Shown: in pieces, positions 7,927-19,900 of the stretch
How positions within the stretch are numbered: the first letter of the stretch is position 1
Layout: the number at the start of each line of letters is the position of its first letter
Assembly (NCBI GenBank): GCA_965208065.1
Contig: OZ242313.1
Location: 2,604,001 to 2,668,000, forward strand
Reading direction: 5' to 3'
Source: Bin103 sp002238925
Lineage (GTDB): Bacteria; Spirochaetota; Spirochaetia; SZUA-6; Bin103
DNA: 64,000 bases
The notes under the pieces: model-generated
What the model saw: only the letters and a program-made list of their open reading frames with translations
Databases searched by the model: none
What the model was told of the DNA's origin: nothing
Made by a program: the position numbers and the translations under genes

Positions 7927-10900
7927 ATGAAGTCCGTACGACCCGCGTGCGTAGGGCTTGCGGCCCTGGCCGCGGTTCTCGTTGCGAGTGTCAATGCCGT
8001 TGCCGAGCCGGTGCGATCCACCGATCAGCCGGTTGTTTTGCATACTGCCCACGCACCCCGCACCCTGTCTGCCGTTGCGGAGGGGCCCACGCGGGTAGGC
8101 TTGTCGTGGCAGGCGCCCCTGGCCGCCGACGCGTCGGAAATCACCGGATACGGCATTCAGTTCTCGGATGACGGCGGGGCCACCTGGTCGGTGCTGCCAT
8201 CGATTGACCGGCGCAGCACCTCGTTCGTGCACACAGTGGGAATTCGCCCGCAGTCCGAACTCCTGTATAGGGTCTTCACCCTCACCGTCGACGGCGCGGG
8301 CCCGGCGGCGGTGGTGAGCGCCTCCACGCCGGCCATTGCAATGCCGCGGATCGTCGACGTGATCGTCAGCATCGATCAGGGCACGACCCGCTGGTATCCG
8401 CCGCGGCGCGACATTGTCGTAACCGTGCAGTTCGACCAGACGGTAGCCGTGAACACCAAGCATGGCGCGCCCAAGGTCGTCCTCGTGATGGGGCGCCCGC
8501 CGCACCGGCAGTCCGGATACCTGAGTGGCTACTCGGGTGGTTCGGGGACAGATCAGCTGACCTTCCGCTACTCCGCCGCCGACTGGAACCAGGACGTGGC
8601 CGACATCGAGGTCGGCACCGATGCCCTGCACCGCAACGGCGCCCGCATCACCAACGTCGCCGCCACCCACAGCGCGAACCTCGCGCACGGCCCGGCCACG
8701 CTCGACCACGCTCCCCAAGTAGACACTCGGTCAGGCACCGACCTGGTGATGGACAGCTTCACGCCGGCTCCCGAATCGGCAACCCCGCAGCCCGACCTGC
8801 AGTTTGTACGCAACCAGCAGAGCGGCAGCAGTCCGGCCTTTGCGGCCATGCTCACCGCCGCAAGCGCGCTGGTCGCCGGCACCGAAATCGTGCAACAACT
8901 GGCGTCGGTAGAGGGACGCCCCGAGGCACAACGGTCCGGCAGTGATCAGCTCGCTCGTTCACCGGATGAGGCCGGCGCGGGCTCGCCCCTCACCGTCGCG
9001 GTGGAACTCGGCGACGGAGTCGGGCGGCGAGCCGCATCCACCAGCACGCCAAGCGCGCCCCTCCTCTTCCCATTTGTCGATGGCCAATCGCGAGTCAATT
9101 TGCAGTGGAGCCGCGGCAGCGACCTCAGCATCATCGACTATCTGGTCGAAGTGTCCGACGACGGCGGCGAAACCTGGACCAACCTGCTCGGCACCGATGA
9201 CCAAGGCAATGACCGCTACCACCCCGCGTCCACTCCCCCGACGAGCACCAAGTACCGTCACGACGGGCTGCCCCCCGGCAGCACGCGCCACTACCGTGTC
9301 ACTGCTCGCAACAGCAACGGGCTCGGCGCAACGTCGTCGGAACGGAGTGTGACCACCAGAGCGATGGTTCCGGTCGCGGCATGCACGGACGCGTTCTGGT
9401 CCACGGAGATCACCGTCGGGTCGAAGCAGGTGTTCGAGCAGGATGGCTATTGGTCGGGAGGGTGGGGTTCCATAGCCGACGCCGATTTCACTCTTGGCAG
9501 TACAAACCGCACGGTGCACCACGTCTATGTCAACGAGCCGCGGCGGAGCAATCCCTCCTATCACTTTGGCGTGTCTTCAGGGTTTTCGGAGGCTGAGCTT
9601 GAAGATCTGACACTGCACGTCGGCGCGGTTGCGCTACCGTTGGGCAACGTCGCCGCTGAAAGTCAGCAGTCGAACTACTACGCGTATCGGTGGACTTCGA
9701 CGGACTACGCCGACACCTTTGGCTATCCAGCTGTCGCCGGTGAGTCCTATCCTCATGACCGGTTTGAAGAGTACTCGCTCGGTGACAAGGTCACCGTGTG
9801 CCTGGTCGACGCGACGCCTCGTGTGACCCTGACGCTGGACCCCGCGTCGGTCTCCGAGAACGCCGAGACCAGCACTGTTGCTGCTACCGTGTCCAGCGCC
9901 CACGACGCGCCGTTTACGGTCACCATTTCCGCAGAGCCAGACGATCCTGCGGTGGACGCCGACTTCACCCTGAGCACGACCACGGTGCTGAGCTTCGCCG
10001 CCAATGCCACTGAGAGCACCGGAACGGTCACCATCACAACGGTGGACAACGACGTGGACACGCCCGACAAGACCATCCAGGTAAAGGGCGCAGTTCCCGG
10101 CGGTATACCGGTGCGGACCCCGGCAGACGTCACACTTACCATCACCGATGACGACGACCCGCCCGAGCTCGGGGTTGCCGTGAGCCCCGCGACAATCGCC
10201 GAAGATGGTGGGGTAGCAACCGTCACGGTAAGCACCACAGGAACCTCCATCTTTGCCGACAACCAGACCATCACGCTCACGTTCGCCGGCACCGCAACCA
10301 AGGGCACCGATTACACCGTGTCCAGCGAAACACTGACCCTAAACGAAGGTGAGCGCTCGGTTACTTCGACCGTCTCCGCTACCGATGACACCACGGACGA
10401 GAGTGACGAGAACGTCCTTGTCACGGCCACACACGATGGCACTACCGTTGGCACCGAGCAACAGATCACCATAGTCGACACGCTTGCAGCAGTATTGGGC
10501 ACTCACTCGGCGAACGTAACGGAAGGATCTGAAGCGACCTACGAGGTGGGCCTGAGCGGCGGCACGAGCACGGCGGACGTGGAGGTGAGTTACGCGCTGG
10601 ACACGAGTTCGACGGCGACGTCTGGTACGGACTACACGGCGCCGAGCGGGAAGCTGACGATCACGGCGGGAGAAAGCAGCGGAACGATCACGATAGCGAC
10701 GCTGACCGACCAAGTACTCGATCCGGACGAGACGCTGGTGGTGAAGCTGACATCGGCGACCACGGACACGCGCACGGTGACAGTGGAAGAGACGGCCACG
10801 AAGACCACCATCATTTCGGACACCGGCGAGGTTTCGGTGTCGGTAGCGGCGGTGCTGGTTGAGGACAACCCGGACACGCAGGACGTGGACGAGGGTGACG

Positions 10901-13900
10901 ACAAGTCGAGCGTGGCGGAAGGCGAGACGGCGAGCTTCGTGGTGACGCTGGACGGCGCGGTGTCGGGCACGGTGAGCGTGCCGTATACAACGGCGGACGT
11001 GACGGCGGAGGCGGGCACCGACAAGGATTACACGGAAGCGAGCGGAACGCTGGAGTTCACGGCGGGACAGACCAGCAAGACGATCGAGGTAACGACGCTG
11101 GAGGACACCCTCAACGAGGCGGACGAGACCTACACGCTGACGCTGACGAGTGTGACCGGGCCGGCCGGGGTGAAGCTGGGCACGGCGAGTGCGACGGGAA
11201 CGATCGAGGACGACGACGCGTTGACGGCCGCTCTGGGTACGCACACTGAGAACGTGGCGGAAGGCTCGGAAGCGACCTACGAGGTGGACCTGAGCGGAGG
11301 CACCAGCACGGCGGACGTGGTGGTGAACTACGAGTTGGATTCGAATTCGACGGCGACGCCTGGATCAGACTACACGGCGCCGAGCGAGACGTTGACGATC
11401 ACGGCAGGAGAAAGCAGCGGAACGATAACGATCGCAACGCTGACCGACCAAGTACTCGATCCGGACGAGACGCTGGTGATGAAGCTGACCTCCGCGACCA
11501 CGGACACGCGCCCGGTGACGGTGGACGCCACTGCGACGAAGACCACCACGATCGGCGAAGAGGACATGGTGGCAGTGTCGGTAGCGGCGGTGCTGGTTGA
11601 GGACAACCCGGACACGCAGGACGTGGACGAGGGTGACGACAAGTCGAGCGTGGCGGAAGGCGAGACGGCGAGCTTCGTGGTGACGCTGGACGGCGAGGTG
11701 TCGGGCACGGTGAGCGTGCCGTATACAACGGCGGACGTGACGGCGAAAGCGGGCGCCGACAAGGACTACACGGAAGCGAGCGGAACGCTGGAGTTCACGG
11801 CGGGACAGACCAGCAAGACGATCGAGGTGACCACGCTGGAGGACACCCTCAACGAGGCGGACGAGACCTACACGCTGACGCTGACGAGTGTGACCGGGCC
11901 GGCCGGGGTGAAGCTGGGCACGGCGAGTGCGACGGGAACGATCGAGGACGAGGATCCGATCAGCGCTGCGCTGGGAGCGACGTTTACGACGAGCGTGGCG
12001 GAAGGCGGCGAAGCAACCTACGAGGTGGAACTGAGCGGCGGCACAAGCACGGCGGACGTGGAAGTGAGCTACGAGGTGGACACGAGCTCGACGGCGACGA
12101 GTGGAACGGACTACACGGCGCCGAGCGGGAAGCTGACGATCACGGCAGGAGAAAGCAGCGGAACGATCACGATCGCAACGCTGACGGACGAGGTGCTGGA
12201 CCCCGGCGAGACGCTGGTGATGAAGCTGACGTCGGCGACCACGGACACGCGCCCAGTGACGGTGGACGCCACTGCGACGAAGACAACCACGATCGAGGAA
12301 GAGGACATGGTGGCGGTGTCGGTAGCGGCGGTGCTGGTTGAGGACAACCCGGACACACAGGACGTGGACGAGGGTGACGACAAGTCGAGCGTGGCGGAAG
12401 GCGAGACGGCGAGCTTCGTGGTGACGCTGGACGGCACGGTGTCGGGCACGGTGAGCGTGCCGTATACAACGGCGGACGTGACGGCGGAGGCGGGCGCCGC
12501 CAAGGACTACACGGAAGCGAGCGGAACGCTGGAGTTCACGGCGGGACAGACCAGCAAGACGATCGAGGTGACGACGCTGGAGGACGTGCTCAACGAGGCA
12601 AACGAAACCTACACGCTGACGCTGACGAGCGTGACCGGGCCAGCTGGGGTGAAGCTGGGCACGGCGAGCGCGACGGGAACGATCGAGGACGACGATTCGA
12701 TCAGCGCGGCGCTGGGGGCGACGTTTACGACGAGCGTGGCGGAAGGCGGCGAAGCGACTTACGAGGTGGGCCTGAGCGGAGGCACGAGCACGGCGGACGT
12801 GGAAGTGAGCTACGAAGTGGACTCGAGCTCGACGGCGACGAGTGGAACGGACTACACGGCTCCGAGCGGGAAGCTGACGATCGCGGCGGGAGACAGCAGC
12901 GGAACGATCACGATTGCAACGCTGACGGACCAAGTGCTGGACCCCGGCGAGACGCTGGTGATGAAGCTGACGTCGGCGACCACGGACACGCGCCCGGTGA
13001 CGGTGGACGCCACGGCGACGAAGATCACCAGCATTTCGGACACGGGTGAAGTGTCGGTGTCGGTGGCGGCGGTGCTGGTGGAGGACGACGATCAGACACC
13101 GGAGGACGAGACGGACGACAAGTCGAGCGTGGCGGAAGGCGAGACGGCGAGCTTCGTGGTGACGCTGGACGGCACGGTGTCGGGCACGGTGAGCGTGCCG
13201 TATACGACGGCGGACGCGACGGCGGAGGCGGGCGCCACCAAGGACTACACGGAAGCGAGCGGAACGCTGGAGTTCACGGCGGGACAGACCAGCAAGACGA
13301 TCGAGGTGACGACGCTGGAGGACACCCTCAACGAGGCGGACGAGACGTTTACGCTGACGCTGACGAGCGTGACCGGGCCGGCCGGGATAAAGCTGGGCAC
13401 GGCGAGTGCGACGGGAACGATCGAGGACGACGACCCGATCAGCGCGGCGCTGGGGACGACCTACACGGCGAGCGTGACGGAAGGATCCGAAGCGACCTAC
13501 GAGGTGGACCTGAGCGGAGGCACGAGCACGGCCGAGGTGGTGGTGAACTATGCGGCGGACACGAGCTCGACGGCGACGAGTGGAACGGACTACACGGCTC
13601 CGAGCGGGACGTTGACGATCGCGGCCGGAGCAAGCAGCGGAACAATCACGATAGCGACGCTGACGGACCAGGTGCTGGACCCCGGCGAAACGCTGGTGGT
13701 GAAACTGACGTCGGCGACGACGGACACTCGCCCGGTGACGGTGGACGCCACGGCGACGAAGACCACCACGATCGGCGAAGAGGATATGGTGTCAGTGTCG
13801 GTGGCGGCGGTGCTGGTGGAGGATGACGACCAGACACCGGAGGACGAGACGGACGACAAGTCGAGCGTGGCGGAAGGCGAGACGGCGAGCTTCGTGGTGA

Positions 13901-16900
13901 CGCTGGACGGCACGGTGGCGGGCACGGTGAGCGTACCGTATGCAACGGCGGACGCGACGGCGGAAGCGGGCGCCGACAAGGACTACACGGAAGCGAGCGG
14001 AACGCTGGAGTTCACGGCGGGACAGACCAACAAGACGATCGAGGTGACGACGCTGGAGGACGTGCTCAACGAGGCGGACGAGACCTACACGCTGACGCTG
14101 ACGAGCGTGACCGGGCCGGCCGGGGTGAAGCTGGGCACGGCGAGCGCAACGGGAACGATCGAGGACGACGATCCGATCAGCGCGGCGCTGGGGACGACCT
14201 ACACAGCGAGCGTGGCGGAAGGCGGCGAAGCGACCTACGAGGTGGGCCTGAGCGGCGGCACCAGTACGGCGGATGTGGAGGTGAGCTACGCGGTGGACCA
14301 AAACTCGACGGCGACGAGTGGTACGGACTACACGGAGCCGAGCGGGAAGCTGACGATCACGGCCGGAGCGAGCAGCGGCACGATCACGATAGCGACGCTG
14401 ACGGACGAGGTGCTGGACCCCGGCGAGACGGTGGTGATGAAGCTGACGTCGGCGACCGCGGACACGCGCTCGGTGACGGTGGACGCCACGGCGACGAAGA
14501 TCACCAGCATTTCGGACACGGGTGAAGTGTCGGTGTCGGTGGCGGCGGTGCTGGTGGAGGACGACGATCAGACACCGGAGGACGAGACGGACGACAAGTC
14601 GAGCGTGGCGGAAGGCGAGACGGCGAGCTTCGTGGTGACGCTGGACGGCGAGGTGTCGGGCACGGTGAGCGTGCCGTATACGACGACGGGCGTGACGGCG
14701 GAAGCGGGCGCCAACAAGGACTACACGGAAGCGAGCGGAACGCTGGAGTTCACGGCGGGACAGATTAGCAAGACAATCGAGGTGACGACGCTGGAGGACG
14801 TGCTCAACGAGGCAAACGAAACCTACACGCTGACGCTGACGAGCGTGGCCGGGCCAGCCGGGGTAAAGCTGGGCACGGCAAGTGCGACGGGAACGATCGA
14901 GGACGACGACACGTTGACGGCGGCTCTGGGTACGCACACTGAGAACGTGGCGGAAGGCTCGGAAGCGACCTACGAGGTGGACCTGAGCGGAGGCACCAGC
15001 ACGGCGGACGTGGTGGTGAACTACGAGTTGGATTCGAATTCGACGGCGACGCCTGGATCAGACTACACGGCGCCGAGCGAGACGTTGACGATCGCGGCCG
15101 GAGCAAGCAGCGGAACAATCACGATAGCGACGCTGACGGACGAGGTGCTGGACCCCGGCGAGACGCTGGTGATGAAGCTGACGTCGGCGACCACGGACAC
15201 GCGCCCGGTGACGGTGGACGTCACGGCGACGAAGACCACCACGCTCGGCGAAGAGGACATGGTGGCAGTGTCGGTAGCGGCGGTGCTGGTGGAGGACGAC
15301 GATCAGACACCGGAGGACGAGACGGCAGACAAATCGAGCGTGGCGGAAGGCGAGACGGCGAGCTTCGTGGTGACGCTGGACGGCACGGTGGCGGGCACGG
15401 TGAGTGTGCCGTATACAACGGCGGACGCGACGGCGGAAGCGGGCGCCGACAAGGACTACACGGAAGCGAGCGGAACGCTGGAGTTCACGGCGGGACAGAC
15501 CAGCAAGACGATCGAGGTGACGACGCTGGAGGACGTGCTCAACGAGGCGGACGAGACCTACACGCTGACGCTGACGAGCGTGACGGGGCCGGCCGGGGTG
15601 AAGCTGGGCACGGCGAGTGCGACAGGAACGATCAAGGACGACGACGCGTTGACGGCGGCGCTGGGAACGACGTTTACGGCGAGCGTGGCGGAAGGCGGCG
15701 AAGCGACCTACGAGGTGGGCCTGAGCGGCGGCACGAGCACGGCGAACGTGGAAGTGAACTACGCGGTCGACACGAGTTCCTCGGCGACGGTCGGGGACGA
15801 CTACACGGCGCCGAGCGGGAAGCTGACGATCACCGCGGGAGAGAGTAGCGGAACGATCACGATAGCGACGCTGACGGACCAGGTGCTGGACCCCGGCGAG
15901 ACGCTGGTGATGAAGCTGACGTCGGCGACCACGGACACGCGCCCGGTGACGGTGGACGCCACTGCGACGAAGACAACCACGATCCAGGAAGAGGGCATGG
16001 TGAAGGTGTCGGTCGGTGCGGTGCTGGTGGAAGACGATCCGGAAACGCAGGACGTAAACGAGGCTGACGACAAGTCGAGCGTGGCGGAAGGCGAGACGGC
16101 AAGTTTCGTGGTGACGCTGGACGGCACGGTGTCCGGCACGGTGAGCGTGCCGTATACGACGGCGGGCGTGACGGCGGAGGCGGGCGCCACCAAGGACTAC
16201 ACGGAAGCGAGCGGAACACTGGAGTTCACGGCGGGACAGATTAGCAAGACGATCGACGTAACGACGCTGGAGGACACCCTCAACGAGGCGGACGAGACGT
16301 TTACGCTGACGCTGACCGGGGTGAGTGGAGTGAGCGGAGTGAGTCTTGGGACGGAGAGTGCGGCCACGGGAACGATCGAGGATGACGACCCGCTGACGGC
16401 GGCTCTGGGGACTCACTCGGAGGAGCCGAACGAGGGCGATGACGCGACGTTCGCGGTGGACCTGAGCGGCGGCACGAGCACGGCGAACGTGGAAGTGAAC
16501 TACGCGGCCGACATGAGTTCCTCGGCGACGGTCGGGGACGACTACACGGCTCCGAGCGGGAAGCTGACGATCACGGCGGGAGAGAGCAGCGGAACGATCA
16601 CGATAGCGACGCTGACCGACCTGGTGCTCGATCCGAACGAGACGCTGGTGGTGAAACTGAGCTCCGCGACGACGGACACGCGCACGGTGACGGTGGACAC
16701 CGCGGCCACCAGGACGGCCACGATAACCGACACCGCCTCGGTGAGTGTGTCGCTGAAGTCACCCGCCACGGTGGGGGGCCAGTCCGAAGGACGTTCGGAC
16801 GCGCAGGATGGCCAGACCGGGACCTCCGCGGCAGAGGGCGAGACGGCGCAGTTCATCGTCGAACTGTCGGGTCAGGTGCAGGATACCGTGTCCGTGACCT

Positions 16901-19900
16901 ACGCGACGGAAAATGGCACGGCACTATCCGGAAACGACAAGGACTACACGGAAGCGAGCGGAACACTGGAGTTCACGTCGGGACAGACCAGCAAGACGAT
17001 CGACGTGACGACGCTGGAAGACACCCTGAACGAGGCGGACGAGACGTTCACGATGAAGCTCACCGCGGTGACCGGACCGGAAGGTGTGAGCCTCGGAACG
17101 TCGACCGCGACCGGGACGATCGAGGACGACGACCTGTTGACGGCAGCGCTCGACACGACGGCGAAGACCGTTACGGAGGGGGCCGACGCGACCTTCGCGG
17201 TGAACCTGAGCGGCGGCACGAGCACTGGCGCGGTAGTGGTGGACTACGACCAGGACGCGAGTTCCACGGCGACATCCGGGAGCGACTACACGGCGCCGAG
17301 CGGGAAACTGACGATCACGGCCGGAGAGAGCAGCGGAACGATCACTATCGCCACGCTGACCGACCAGGTGCTGGATCCGGGCGAGACACTGGTGGTGAAG
17401 CTGACCGGAGCGACCACGGTCGGCACGGCCGACGTGAACGCCGCGACGGCAACGGCCACGATCAATGACACCGGCATGGCGAAGGTGTCGGTGGGCGATG
17501 CGACGGCAACCGAGGGCGATAGCGTCGCCTTCGAAGTCGAACTCAGCTTCGAGGTGGCGAGCCCGGTGGAAGTGTCGTATGCAACCGCGGACGACACCGC
17601 CGAGGAAGGGGAAGGAAAGGACTACACCGAGGCAAGCGGAAAGCTCACCTTCGCGGTGGGGGACACCAGCAAGACGATCGAGGTTACGACCCTCGAGGAC
17701 GCGTTGGACGAGGCAGACGAGGAGTTCACGCTGACGCTGACGGCGGCGAATCTGCCGTCCGGGGTCAGTCTCGACGATGACGAGGCGACCGGCACGATCA
17801 CCGACGACGACGAGGTTCCGGGCGCACCGACCGACCTTTCCGGAGCGGGGGGAAACACCGAGGTCACGCTGCAGTGGTCGGCCCCCGGCAGTGCGGGTAC
17901 GTCTGCCATCACCGGCTACGAGTACCGTTACAAGAGCGGCACGAACGACTACCCCGCCACGTGGACGTCAGCGGGTGGACCGACAGCCACCACAATCCCC
18001 GTGACCGGGCTCACCAATGACGTTTTGCACGCGTTCCAGCTGCGGGCGGTGAGCGACGCCGGCGACGGCGAGGCAGCCGAGGTCACCGCAACGCCGTTCT
18101 GGGACAACACCACCCCGCGGTTCACCAGCACCGCGACTCCGAGCGTGGCAGAGAACGTAAAGCTCGGGGTTACGCTGCAGGCCACCGACGACGACGGGGA
18201 CGCGATTGTCGGATTTGCGATTACCGGCGGCGCGGACAGCGACATGTTCGCGATCGACGACAGTAGCGGGCTGCTGTTCGAGATCGCTCCCAACTTCGAG
18301 GATCCGAAGGACGTGGCGAGCACCACTCCGGCGAACGACGCCGCCAACAACGAGTACGTCGTGGTGGTGACCGTGACCAGCGGTGCGGGCGATCGCGCCC
18401 TGACCGCGGAGCAGACGATCGTGGTGACGGTGACCGACGCGGAAGAGCCGCCGCTGGCGCCCGGAGCGCCGGAAGTGGATACCGTGTCGATTACCAGCGT
18501 GCGGGTGCGTTGGCTGGCCCCGGCAAATACGGGACCGCCGATCACCGACTACGACTACCGCTACCGCGTCAAGACGCCGCAGGGCGAGTGGCTGACGGTG
18601 GAAAACACCACGATCACTGCGCTGGAAGCGCTTGTTACCGGTCTGCAGGAGAACACCGAGTACCAGGTACAGGTGCGCGCCAACAACGGCGAGGGGACCG
18701 ATGGGGGCGCATGGTCCGCATCGGGTGAAGGCGAGACCGAGGCGAATGCGTCGCCGCACTTCACCAGTTCGGCCACGTTCGAGATCGCCGAGAACAGCAC
18801 CGCGGCGGTCGGCACGGTGACCGCGGCCGACACCGACAGCGAGGATGACGTGGAGGCCTACGCCATCGTCGGCGGCGTCGACAAGCTGTTGTTTGCGATC
18901 GACGCGACAGGAACCTTGAGCTTCAAGACCGCGCCGAACCACGAGGCGCCGCAGGACGTGGTCAGCACGACACCGTCGAACAGCGCCGGCAACAACGAGT
19001 ACGTGCTGGTGGTGATGGCGGTCAGCGGCCAGAACGAGCGCGAGAAAAGCTCGAAGCAGACCGTCGTCGTGACCGTGACCGATGAGGACGAGCCGCCGCT
19101 GACGCCTGATGCGCCAACGGTTGTGCCGGCTTCGCCGACCAGCCTCACGGTGACGTGGAGCGACAAGACCGATGCGAGCCGCCCGGCGGCCAGCAAGTAC
19201 GACTACCAGTACCGCGAAGTGGAGGATCCGCCCGGAAGCTGGACGACGGTGACCGACTACGCGACTACGAGCGCGACGATTACCGGTCTGACCAAGGAGA
19301 CCAAGTACGAGGTGCAGGTCAAGGCGAAGAGCGACGAAGGTGAGAGCGGCTGGTCGGATTCCGATGAGGCCACGACGCCCGCAGCGCCGGTGGTGACGCT
19401 GGTGCTCGATCCCGCTTCGATTGCCGAGGGCGGCACCAGCACCGTGACCGCCACGGTAGCCCCGGCGTTGGGCGCTGCGTTCGCGATCGAGGTGTCCGCG
19501 GCGGCGGACTCGGGAGTCGACGCCGACGTGTTCACGCTGAGCGCGAACGTGACCCTGTCGTTCGCGGCCAACGAGACGGCGAGCACCGGCACGGTCACCA
19601 TCGCTGCCGTGGACAACGCGGTCAACGAGGAAGACAAGACCGTCACGGTGTCCGGGACCGCCTCCACCGCGGAAGTGGTGGCGCCGGACGATCAGACGTT
19701 GACCATCACCGACGACGACGTGCTGGCGGAGGTGGCCGCCCTGGAGACCACTCAGTGCGACCCCGACAGCGATCCCTCCGCATGCGTGGAAGAGGGCAAC
19801 GATGCGCTGTTCCCGGTCACGCTGACCGGCGGCACCACTACCGCCAACGTGGTAATCGACTACACGGTGACCAGCGACGACGCCACCGTGGACGTCGACT

